From IMG/VR virus record IMGVR_UViG_3300027969_000050, positions 1-64,000 of that record: a stretch of 64,000 nt of DNA. One strand, given 5' to 3'. The notes below the pieces were generated by a model, which saw only the letters and a list, made by a program, of their open reading frames with translations, made no database searches and had not been told where the DNA came from. Both the position numbers and the translations under genes were made by a program. The DNA comes from a virus. This document shows positions 52,005 to 58,367 of the stretch, one piece after another (the stretch's first letter is position 1; each line of letters starts with the position of its first letter).

Positions 52005-53507
52005 CTACCGGTTCGCCAAATTGATGTTGGCGATGTGGGCCGTCGTTACGTCAGGCGGCTGTTGAGGATTCGGCGCATAGCGTAAAATCCAGTCCCGCGA
52101 TGGAATTTCTTTTTTGATCTCTTGGAAGGAAATCGCATCATCCGCGCTCAGTCCGTAATCGGTGCGGGTCAAGCCACGCTCGATTTCTTCCGCCGCGCCG
52201 GGAAATTCGTATTGATACGGAAGCCGGTGAACCCCGTCAGTATCGTAGGCATACTGGTCGTCATGGGTAAAGAAATGCCACGGCGTTACCGGACTCTCGA
52301 CGTATTCGCCATTGACTACATCGCGGGACGGCACGTCTACATAATGCATTCCAATACTAAGCTCAGGGTAGGCTTGCTGATGTGCAATAGCCCATTCCAA
52401 GCAACTTCCGAACATCCCATTCTCGGCTTCGTCCTCTGACGGCACCCATCGAGCGCCCAGCACATAGGAAGATTCACGAGGAGAAAGCTTCGCTAGGGGC
52501 TTATCCCAAGCGCCAGCCTTTTCTTGAATGCTTAGGTCGCCCACAACTGGCAGTCCAATGTCGGACGGATGCATGTATTGAGGAGGCGTTGGATTTCCTT
52601 GGTAGTCTTGGTAGGGTCCCACATATTGGAACCTATGACCATTAGGCTTATACGGCTTGCGAGTAGATCGAATAACGAAAACAGGAAGGGAGGTCAGGCC
52701 CAACTGTTCCGCAATTCCGACTCGGTGATTCCCTTCTGAAACGTGTGCCTCTCCAGTTAGTTCATTGAACTCAACCACGACCGGTTCCTGAACACCATTC
52801 TGGGCGATACTGTCCTTTAGTTCATCTATGGCGACACTGTCCTTCAGTGCATCTACGTCCTCTCCGAAACGGTCGTACTCGAGAAGTTCTGTCAGCAATT
52901 GAGTGGGAACGTATCCGGTAAATTCCTCCAAAAAAGCAGTCTTTTTTTGGGAAGCCTGAATTCCCGGCTTCATCTCCCTGATGCTGGACTGGTCAATTGG
53001 GTCGCTGGCCCAGTCGGCTCCTTCTCCCCAAGACAAGCACTTACAGCTTTCGTAAAGCTCGTCACATTCGGGGCAGACATGCGGGTCCTTGTCTAGGCGA
53101 CCAAACTTTGCCGTTCCAAGAAAAGAAGTCAAGGCGTCAGAGATCTGCTTCTGATCCTTTTCCGAACAGTTCCACCCTCGGGCCGTCGGAATGTTTACGT
53201 CGCCAGTGACCCGAGAAACGTGACCCCGATGAATTGGCCCAATGAGATCCCCGTCAATGGCTTGCATTATTTGTGCGTGCAAGCTTCCCGGGGGCGCTAA
53301 AAATATTTTTCTTGCGCCCATGTCAACGAGGAAAGGCGTCGTTTCGGGCTGAAAATTTTCATCATCGTCAACGTCAACCCATTGGATCTCGTATTTTGGC
53401 TCGTTAGGAGCGACAGAGTTTGGAAAGTTTCCGGGCTGAATAGACTTGCCGGAGTCCCCGTCCTCGCCCCAGTCCGAATCATAAGCATCAGAAAGACGCC
53501 GGTACAT
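52005..53507 (-). CDS. Large protein with ParB/sulfiredoxin-like domain and possible Cys/His peptidase-like domain
   Basis: 500 aa. Residues 130-165 hold a small Cys cluster (HVCPECDELYESCKCLSWG). Residues 225-285 are a ParB-like nuclease/CTPase-type fold: IDELKDSIAQNGVQEPVVVE then SEGNHRVGIAEQLGLTSLPV (GNHR for the usual GxxR motif). Residues 350-430 contain FGSCLEWAIAHQ and WHFFTHDDQYAYDTDGVH, a Cys-His(-Asp) order as in papain-like or transglutaminase-like folds. The mix of unrelated domains in a minus-strand, late-type gene downstream of fibre genes suggests a polyvalent, virion-delivered protein. Confidence 0.68.
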   Translation of the reverse strand: MYRRLSDAYDSDWGEDGDSGKSIQPGNFPNSVAPNEPKYEIQWVDVDDDENFQPETTPFLVDMGARKIFLAPPGSLHAQIMQAIDGDLIGPIHRGHVSRVTGDVNIPTARGWNCSEKDQKQISDALTSFLGTAKFGRLDKDPHVCPECDELYESCKCLSWGEGADWASDPIDQSSIREMKPGIQASQKKTAFLEEFTGYVPTQLLTELLEYDRFGEDVDALKDSVAIDELKDSIAQNGVQEPVVVEFNELTGEAHVSEGNHRVGIAEQLGLTSLPVFVIRSTRKPYKPNGHRFQYVGPYQDYQGNPTPPQYMHPSDIGLPVVGDLSIQEKAGAWDKPLAKLSPRESSYVLGARWVPSEDEAENGMFGSCLEWAIAHQQAYPELSIGMHYVDVPSRDVVNGEYVESPVTPWHFFTHDDQYAYDTDGVHRLPYQYEFPGAAEEIERGLTRTDYGLSADDAISFQEIKKEIPSRDWILRYAPNPQQPPDVTTAHIANINLANR

Positions 53508-53509
53508 AA

Positions 53510-54331
53510 CTACGTTTTAATAATGTAGTTAAGGGCTAGGGAGGGCTGCATGTTTGGATGCGAGCCGCCGTCCCCAGTGTAATCAGTAAATCCGGTAACG
53601 GAGTGGCGATGGTCAGCGTTTTGCGGAGCGGTCCCGCCGCTGTGATTGTGGGCTGCTGGGCCGTTAGCCCCTACATCTAGGTACCCTCGCTCGAATGGTC
53701 CAACGCTCGTTCCGCCTGCAAACTTTGCGGTTCCGGCTGTACGATAAACGCCGCCAGAGCCGCCTTGATTATTCAAAGAGTGAGTATGACTCAAAGACTG
53801 GTTTTCGGTCCCCGTAGTAAAGCTGTGGGCGTGGTCGGTATCTTGGATCCCAGTTCCAAGCGTGGTACCACTGTGACGATGAGATGGGATCTGCGCTGTC
53901 GTCAGCGTATGGGATTCCGTACCAAACACGCTGGCAAGGGTTCTTGCGGTTAAGCCAGATCCGGTTCCAACTCCAACAATAGCGCGGCCCCGAAGGTCGG
54001 GAAGCGTGAAACTTCCGCCGGAGCCGCCGTATGTATAGGCGACAACAGCGAATAGGTCGGCGTAGGTCGTAGTTGATACGCTTGCACCATCACAGAGCAG
54101 ATATCCAGTTGGAGACGAGCTGCCAGCGTAGGGAAGGATTACTCCGGTGATTCCCGTGCCAGCAGCGCCAGTTGGTCCGGTAGCTCCTGTCGGTCCTCCT
54201 GAAGGCCCCGTTGGTCCTGTTGATCCGGTAGGTCCGGTGGATCCAACTGACCCTGTCGGGCCTGTTGGGCCTGTTATTCCTGTTGGTCCGGTGGGTCCTG
54301 TTTGTCCGGCCTTACGAGTAAGGCTAGTCAT
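53510..54331 (-). CDS. Tail collar-domain fibre protein with collagen-like N terminus
   Basis: 273 aa. Residues 8-62 are collagen-like ([20 protein letters not shown]). The collar domain follows ([54 protein letters not shown]), then His-rich turns ([23 protein letters not shown]) and the end LNYIIKT as in the fibres at 34161-36663. It is separated from that cluster by 17 kb. Forms a trimeric fibre and binds receptor. Confidence 0.85.
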   Translation of the reverse strand: MTSLTRKAGQTGPTGPTGITGPTGPTGSVGSTGPTGSTGPTGPSGGPTGATGPTGAAGTGITGVILPYAGSSSPTGYLLCDGASVSTTTYADLFAVVAYTYGGSGGSFTLPDLRGRAIVGVGTGSGLTARTLASVFGTESHTLTTAQIPSHRHSGTTLGTGIQDTDHAHSFTTGTENQSLSHTHSLNNQGGSGGVYRTAGTAKFAGGTSVGPFERGYLDVGANGPAAHNHSGGTAPQNADHRHSVTGFTDYTGDGGSHPNMQPSLALNYIIKT

Positions 54332-54795
54332 TAGCTAAGAGCCGTCCAACTAACGCCGTCGCCACTTGTCGTTGCGTCAATGTAAATCAAGCTCGGGTTT
54401 GTGATATCAATAGTTACCGTATCGCCAATACCGAGCGGCGTACCCCTGCGGGTAGGGCTTCCTTGAGTTCCGGGAGCAGCAACACAAGTAGATCCGCCAA
54501 CAACAATTGTTCCGGTGTTTGTTGACAAAGCTGTAATGATAATTTGTTTAATTGTTGCCGACGCGGCGAGGGAGGCTCGAGTTCCGGCTGTTGTGACTAC
54601 TTTAATTCCATCGGTAATTGTCGTGTTGGCAATTAAAGGAATCGTAACGGGTAAAGGATTGGCCGCCGTAACGTGACTGGCAACACCGTCTCCACCCATA
54701 TCTAGCTTTATGTACTGGTACTGCACGCCCCCAACATCGTCGGAAGCGATGTTCGCGGTTCCGGAACTAGCATTAATTATTACGTTATCAGCCAT
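54331..54795 (-). CDS. Beta-rich structural protein before the collar fibre
   Basis: 154 aa from ATG 54795 with AAAGG upstream. Thr/Ile/Gly-rich strands: [59 protein letters not shown] and [20 protein letters not shown]. This pattern is frequent in minor structural or fibre-associated proteins of phages. First gene of the minus-strand unit 54795 to 51583, coupled by one-base overlap to the collar fibre. Confidence 0.7.
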   Translation of the reverse strand: MADNVIINASSGTANIASDDVGGVQYQYIKLDMGGDGVASHVTAANPLPVTIPLIANTTITDGIKVVTTAGTRASLAASATIKQIIITALSTNTGTIVVGGSTCVAAPGTQGSPTRRGTPLGIGDTVTIDITNPSLIYIDATTSGDGVSWTALS

Positions 54796-54856
54796 CAACC
54801 TTTACAGTCCCGCTAACCAGAGATTTCCGGGGTTGGTTGCGCGGAGCAATTTTGTC

Positions 54857-54865
54857 TGCTACCTT
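54857..54865 (+). promoter_or_regulatory. Extended -10 promoter, leaderless start
   Basis: TGcTACCTT, six bases, then ATG at 54872. No ribosome binding site. Divergent from the minus-strand gene starting at 54795. Confidence 0.58.
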
Positions 54866-54871
54866 TCCCGA

Positions 54872-55057
54872 ATGGATACAGAACAAAACAGAGAGATAGA
54901 GTATGAGGAATATGTCAAAGCTATCTCTCTTGACAGCGAGCTAATCAAGAACGGAAAGATTGAAATTCCTTCGTTTGAAGAGTGGCTTTCTTATCAGCTT
55001 TACTCTGAGCAAATATCAGTAGGCAAATCACCTAGGAGGCAATGTGCCAGTAATTAA
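54872..55057 (+). CDS. Small acidic helical protein
   Basis: 61 aa from ATG 54872, placed six bases after an extended -10. Seen: MDTEQNREIEYEEYVKAISL, then GKIEIPSFEEWLSYQLYSEQ. No family recognised. Overlaps the next gene by 14 bases. Confidence 0.62.
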   Translation: MDTEQNREIEYEEYVKAISLDSELIKNGKIEIPSFEEWLSYQLYSEQISVGKSPRRQCASN

Positions 55058-55241
55058 ACCGCGTCGTCGTCGGGTTTGGGAAAATCCGCCAGAGAGCCGC
55101 AAGGCTTGGAAAAAGAATAAGAAGGCCGATCTTCGGAAGGCTGGCTTGGAAACTCGCCATGCGGTCAAAAAGGCCGCAGTAAAGGCAGAGAAACGGGCCG
55201 CCAAGAAGGAAGCAAGGGAGTCGGCAAATGAGAACGCTTAA
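55044..55241 (+). CDS. Small very basic protein
   Basis: 65 aa. GTG start at 55044 with a perfect AGGAGG five bases upstream. Lys/Arg/Ala-rich helix throughout (KNKKADLRKAGLETRHAV, KKAAVKAEKRAAKKEARES). It probably binds nucleic acid or a ribosomal or polymerase surface. Overlaps both neighbours. Confidence 0.66.
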   Translation: MPVIKPRRRRVWENPPESRKAWKKNKKADLRKAGLETRHAVKKAAVKAEKRAAKKEARESANENA

Positions 55242-55479
55242 GCTTTTTCGCTGGGTCATTGAGACGCGAGCGCATCGAACACGATTCATCGGCTTAGGCA
55301 TCGAGATTGACCCCGCAGTAGGCGGAGTCGGATTTCTCTTCTGCCTACCGCTCATTGATGTTTCGTTCGACGTTTGGAGCTTAAGCCACCTGCAAAAGGC
55401 GGCGGAGCAACTAGCGGAGTTAGTTAACGCTGAAAAGCCTGACTGGAGCATTTACGCCCCAGCCAAGCAAAAGCATTAG
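55228..55479 (+). CDS. Protein of unknown function
   Basis: 83 aa. ATG at 55228 with GGGAG nine bases upstream. Basic N terminus (KLFRWVIETRAHRTRFIG), a hydrophobic beta segment (VGGVGFLFCLPLIDVSF) and a helical C terminus. Not clearly membrane-spanning. Last gene of the three-gene plus operon; ends four bases into the convergent small gene 55476-55652. Confidence 0.62.
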   Translation: MRTLKLFRWVIETRAHRTRFIGLGIEIDPAVGGVGFLFCLPLIDVSFDVWSLSHLQKAAEQLAELVNAEKPDWSIYAPAKQKH

Positions 55480-55652
55480 TCGTCTCGGTTAGAAACACTG
55501 ACAATGTGGCTTGGGTTTAGCGCAAGCCGCATCTCGGCACCGTCTGGGCCAATCGTCGTTAATTCAACTAGTGGTCCTTGAAGGTCCTTGATCTCGTCTA
55601 GGCTCTCAACGACTACATAGTTGCCTTGGGTGGTACTGATTACAGTTGACAT
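55476..55652 (-). CDS. Small beta-rich protein
   Basis: 58 aa, ATG at 55652 with AAGGAG seven bases upstream and an extended -10 about 30 bases before it. Seen: NYVVVESLDEIKDLQGPLV, ELTTIGPDGAEMRLALNPSH, IVSVSNRDD, an alternating strand pattern like small barrel proteins. Function unknown; the good RBS and promoter support it being real. Confidence 0.66.
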   Translation of the reverse strand: MSTVISTTQGNYVVVESLDEIKDLQGPLVELTTIGPDGAEMRLALNPSHIVSVSNRDD

Positions 55653-55683
55653 GAATTACTCCTTGTGTGGTTTGTTACAAGGT

Positions 55684-55692
55684 ATTCTATCA
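55684..55692 (-). promoter_or_regulatory. Extended -10 promoter with leader
   Basis: On the minus strand TGaTAGAAT, followed by a 31-base leader holding AAGGAG and then ATG at 55652. It starts right at the end of the preceding minus-strand gene (stop at 55696). Confidence 0.55.
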
Positions 55693-55695
55693 CAA

Positions 55696-55923
55696 CTATA
55701 GTCCGGGCTTCTGCAATACCCCCTGCAAGAGTCCTGTGGCTTGGTTTAGCAGGTTTACGGCGTTGTTTACGTCCGCATCGGGGTTATTAGCTAGAGCTTG
55801 AGTCATCTGCTGAATGGACAGCAATTGCGTGACGAGGGGCTGAAGGTTGGCGTTTTGCGCGCTTACGCGCCCCAACCCGTGACGAATCGACCGCTGCTCG
55901 TCTCTATCAAAGCTTTTAGGCAT
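55696..55923 (-). CDS. Small helical protein
   Basis: 75 aa: RDEQRSIRHGLGRVSAQNAN, LQPLVTQLLSIQQMTQALAN, NAVNLLNQATGLLQGVLQKP. Gln/Leu-rich amphipathic helices. GTAAAGG sits just before the ATG at 55923, as at several late genes. Unknown function, possibly virion-associated. Confidence 0.62.
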   Translation of the reverse strand: MPKSFDRDEQRSIRHGLGRVSAQNANLQPLVTQLLSIQQMTQALANNPDADVNNAVNLLNQATGLLQGVLQKPGL

Positions 55924-55949
55924 CAGCCTTTACGCGGTTGTATTTGGAT

Positions 55950-55988
55950 AAAAGAAGGGCCGGGTTCCCGAGAGGTTCCCGACCCTTC
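55950..55988 (-). terminator. Minus-strand hairpin terminator
   Basis: On the minus strand GAAGGGTCGGG pairs with CCCGGCCCTTC (11 bp including one G-U), with an AA/AA mismatch and a CC/GG cap around the loop, followed by TTTTA. It would stop minus-strand transcripts coming from the right, such as those of the 58364-60979 gene, before the gene starting at 55923. On the plus strand it lacks a T run. Confidence 0.68.
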
Positions 55989-56048
55989 CCCACACAACCA
56001 TCATGGCTGGCATCACACCAGCTTGTAAAGCATAGCAGACTCCTTATG

Positions 56049-56057
56049 TGCTATACT
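56049..56057 (+). promoter_or_regulatory. Extended -10 promoter, leaderless start
   Basis: TGcTATACT, seven bases, then ATG at 56065. Almost the same sequence as at 48648 (minus strand) and similar to 61056. No ribosome binding site before the ATG. Confidence 0.7.
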
Positions 56058-56064
56058 ATTGGCT

Positions 56065-56658
56065 ATGCCCAACTGGTGTTTAAACAAATTAGAAATTGAC
56101 GGACGACCAGAGGTGCTTTCCAGATTCTACGAGGAAAACCTCTCAGAAGAGGGAAGCTCGCTGTCATTCAGTAGATCCGTTCCGCTCATGGACCCGCTTA
56201 AGTTTGAAAGCACTTTGATTCCCTTGGCCGTAATTGTTTGGGGAACCAAATGGGACGCCTGTGAGGTAACGGCCTTTGCTGATGAGGCTTTGACCGACCC
56301 AATTGATATTGCTCGGCGCATCGGAGAAGGGGCAAAGTTCTATTACAAGTTTGACACCGCTTGGTCTCCGCCAGTCGAGTGGCTGGAGCAGATCGCCCCC
56401 AAGTATCCGGAGATCTCTTTTCGGCTGTCCTTTGTGGAGCCGGGAATGGATTTTATGGGAGAAGACGTCCATGAGAACGGGGAGCGCAAGTCTAGTTCTA
56501 GCGGCCCAATGGACTACAAGTTTGCTTCTGAGCGAGGGTTGCTATCATGGCCAGACTGTTACGGATGCGGTGATCCGCACACCGAAGAGTTTGTCAACGA
56601 AGAGCTTTGTGAGAAGTGTGCAGAGCAAGACCTAATGATGAGAGGAAAACCATCGTGA
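56065..56658 (+). CDS. YubB/DUF1281-type ferredoxin-like protein with C-terminal Cys cluster
   Basis: 197 aa. MPNWCLNKLEIDGRPEVLSR is the hallmark of the YubB/DUF1281 family, which has a ferredoxin-like fold and is carried by plasmids and phages; its activity is unknown. The core continues with VIVWGTKWDACEV and KFDTAWSPPVEWLEQIAPKY. The last 40 residues add CYGCGDPH and CEKCAEQD, a probable zinc site not typical of the family. First gene of a six-gene plus operon. Confidence 0.82.
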   Translation: MPNWCLNKLEIDGRPEVLSRFYEENLSEEGSSLSFSRSVPLMDPLKFESTLIPLAVIVWGTKWDACEVTAFADEALTDPIDIARRIGEGAKFYYKFDTAWSPPVEWLEQIAPKYPEISFRLSFVEPGMDFMGEDVHENGERKSSSSGPMDYKFASERGLLSWPDCYGCGDPHTEEFVNEELCEKCAEQDLMMRGKPS

Positions 56659-57563
56659 ACAACCACCCAATTGATTCGATCCGTGTAGTTGAGTTCTGGG
56701 AGCAAGGTTATAACTATCGTGAAACCGGAGAGCAGTTCGGCGTAAGTCGAGAGCGTATTCGGCAGATCGTAGTCGCCTCGCACAAGAAAACCTGCCAGCT
56801 ACCTTGGATTGGACCCGGAGAGGGAGTGGCCTGTGGGTGCATCAGCGCCCATAGATCCGGTCGGGATCGCCTTCGTGGAGAAATACTGGCGAAGCATGCG
56901 GACGCAATTAAGGTTGAATACCTAAGCGGAATGCCGATGAAGGATATTGCACAAAAGCACGATCTTTCAGCCAAGGATACTCATTGGTTTGTTGAAGGTT
57001 TCTCTGAGGAAACCAAAGCAATTCGCAATTCCAATATGTGGACTGCAAACAAAACCCGAGGCACCAACGATCTTGATAAGCACATTGTGAACATCAAGTC
57101 CCTTGCCGACAAACTGGGTCGGGTTCCAACAAGGGCTGAATATGACCGCGAAGCCGCTTTGCAAGGCTGGCGCTCAGCCCAAACAATCTGCATTAGGTTT
57201 GGGTACTGGTCAAGTGCAATCAAGGCCGCTGGGCTTGTTCCAAGCAAGGTCACAGCAAGCGTGAGTAAGTCCCGGCGCGACAAGCATTGGAACGACGAGA
57301 AAGTGCTTGACGCAATGCACTACATGTATGAGGCCTATGGCGAGATCCCCCCTTTAACTCGATACCGGGAAATCTATAAGGAAGTTCCGTGGCTTCCTTC
57401 GGACCAAATGATTCGTCGCGGAAGCGGCTGGCCTGAGACGCGCCTATTGATCATGAATACGCATGATGATTGGGAGCCTAAGTTCAGCACCGACGAGCTT
57501 ATTCCGCCAACGGGAACTGGTGGCCGACCAAAGAACACAAACACAACGGAGGCAATAGCATGA
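56655..57563 (+). CDS. DNA-binding protein with sigma-type HTH and homing-endonuclease-associated repeats
   Basis: 302 aa from the GTG at 56655 (GTGA overlap with the previous stop; GAGGAAAA upstream). Residues 20-45 are a sigma region 4-like HTH (YRETGEQFGVSRERIRQIVV). Residues 90-120 contain a second HTH (SGMPMKDIAQKHDLSAKDTH). Residues 150-300 contain LGRVPTRAEYDREAALQGWR...RFGYWSSAIKAAGL and a later related unit, as in the repeat associated with HNH homing endonucleases. No nuclease motif is visible, so it is probably a regulator made from such parts. Confidence 0.75.
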   Translation: MNNHPIDSIRVVEFWEQGYNYRETGEQFGVSRERIRQIVVASHKKTCQLPWIGPGEGVACGCISAHRSGRDRLRGEILAKHADAIKVEYLSGMPMKDIAQKHDLSAKDTHWFVEGFSEETKAIRNSNMWTANKTRGTNDLDKHIVNIKSLADKLGRVPTRAEYDREAALQGWRSAQTICIRFGYWSSAIKAAGLVPSKVTASVSKSRRDKHWNDEKVLDAMHYMYEAYGEIPPLTRYREIYKEVPWLPSDQMIRRGSGWPETRLLIMNTHDDWEPKFSTDELIPPTGTGGRPKNTNTTEAIA

Positions 57564-57793
57564 CTAGTATGATCAAGTTCGGAACTATTGACGCTAAGGG
57601 CAAGGTCACTAACGTTCGTATGGTTCCCAATTCGTCAGTTCACGACTGTCCATTTCGCATTCTTACCCCTTCGCATTACCGCAAGACAAAGAGTGCTAAG
57701 TGCCGATGCGATGATCCCAAGCATCTTGAAATGGCAGACAACGGTTACGTGTGGAACAAAAAGGAAGGTGTTTGGAATGCCGTGGAGCGTTGA
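57560..57793 (+). CDS. Small protein of unknown function
   Basis: 77 aa. ATGA overlap with the previous gene. Beta-rich first half (MIKFGTIDAKGKVTNVRMVP), HDCPFRILTPSHYRK, then KCRCDDPKHLE with two Cys and DNGYVWNKKEGVWNAVER. The Cys/His set (C, C, C, H) may bind one zinc. Unknown role. Confidence 0.65.
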   Translation: MTSMIKFGTIDAKGKVTNVRMVPNSSVHDCPFRILTPSHYRKTKSAKCRCDDPKHLEMADNGYVWNKKEGVWNAVER

Positions 57794-58019
57794 TCAGACC
57801 TGCCTTTACGAATACGATATCGGCCTGCTTCCAATGATCTCCGAGTGCGGAGTGCTAAGTACCTCCAAGCCATCACCTTTGACTCGTGACGAAATCGTCC
57901 CGGTCCTTGAGAAAATTGCAAAGCATTCAAGCTACCAAAAGCAGACCATTGTTTGCCATGATGAAAACTTTGATCCTATTGTCTTGCAAGATGGAAAGGT
58001 AATGAACGATGACGACTGA
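57777..58019 (+). CDS. Small protein of unknown function
   Basis: 80 aa from ATG 57777, preceded by GGAAGGTG. Overlaps the previous gene by 17 bases. Seen: DQTCLYEYDIGLLPMISECG, LTRDEIVPVLEKIAKHSSYQ and TIVCHDENFDPIVLQDGKVM. No motif recognised. Confidence 0.62.
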   Translation: MPWSVDQTCLYEYDIGLLPMISECGVLSTSKPSPLTRDEIVPVLEKIAKHSSYQKQTIVCHDENFDPIVLQDGKVMNDDD

Positions 58020-58269
58020 AACGCGCAAGCGAAAGATGCCCAAGACGGCTGTCCTATCGGCTCCGCTTAGGGAATGGCTTCTGGAAAACTATCCGACCCT
58101 AAGCGTCCTTGAACTTAGCAGGGAGATTGGGCTTCACGAAAGAACAACAAGGGCCATTGTCTTTGCCGAAAGACCGACAGTCAACATCACGCTGGTCGAT
58201 CAGGTCTTTACCAATCTTGGAAGTCCTTATCTTCTAGATGAGCTTTACCCAATGGACGAAGCGGCATGA
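58009..58269 (+). CDS. Helix-turn-helix DNA-binding protein
   Basis: 86 aa. Basic N terminus (ETRKRKMPKTAVLS), then REWLLENYPTLSVLELSREI, GLHERTTRAIVFAERPTVNI with a typical turn, and LVDQVFTNLGSPYLLDELYP. This resembles small phage HTH regulators. Overlaps the previous gene by 11 bases and the next by four. Confidence 0.7.
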   Translation: MTTETRKRKMPKTAVLSAPLREWLLENYPTLSVLELSREIGLHERTTRAIVFAERPTVNITLVDQVFTNLGSPYLLDELYPMDEAA

Positions 58270-58367
58270 GACTAAAAGACGCCGCCTACGGAGCGTTTTT
58301 GGTCGTTGGGGCCACGCTGCTGTTCATCTTCGTTATGGGCCTCTGTAGGCTTGTTATGAGCCTCTAA
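58266..58367 (+). CDS. Very small single-span membrane protein
   Basis: 33 aa. ATGA overlap with the HTH gene; ends four bases into the convergent 871-aa gene. MRLKDAAYGAFLVVGATLLF then IFVMGLCRLVMSL: a single membrane helix with a short basic N terminus. Too small for homology, but coupling and hydrophobicity support it. Confidence 0.55.
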   Translation: MRLKDAAYGAFLVVGATLLFIFVMGLCRLVMSL

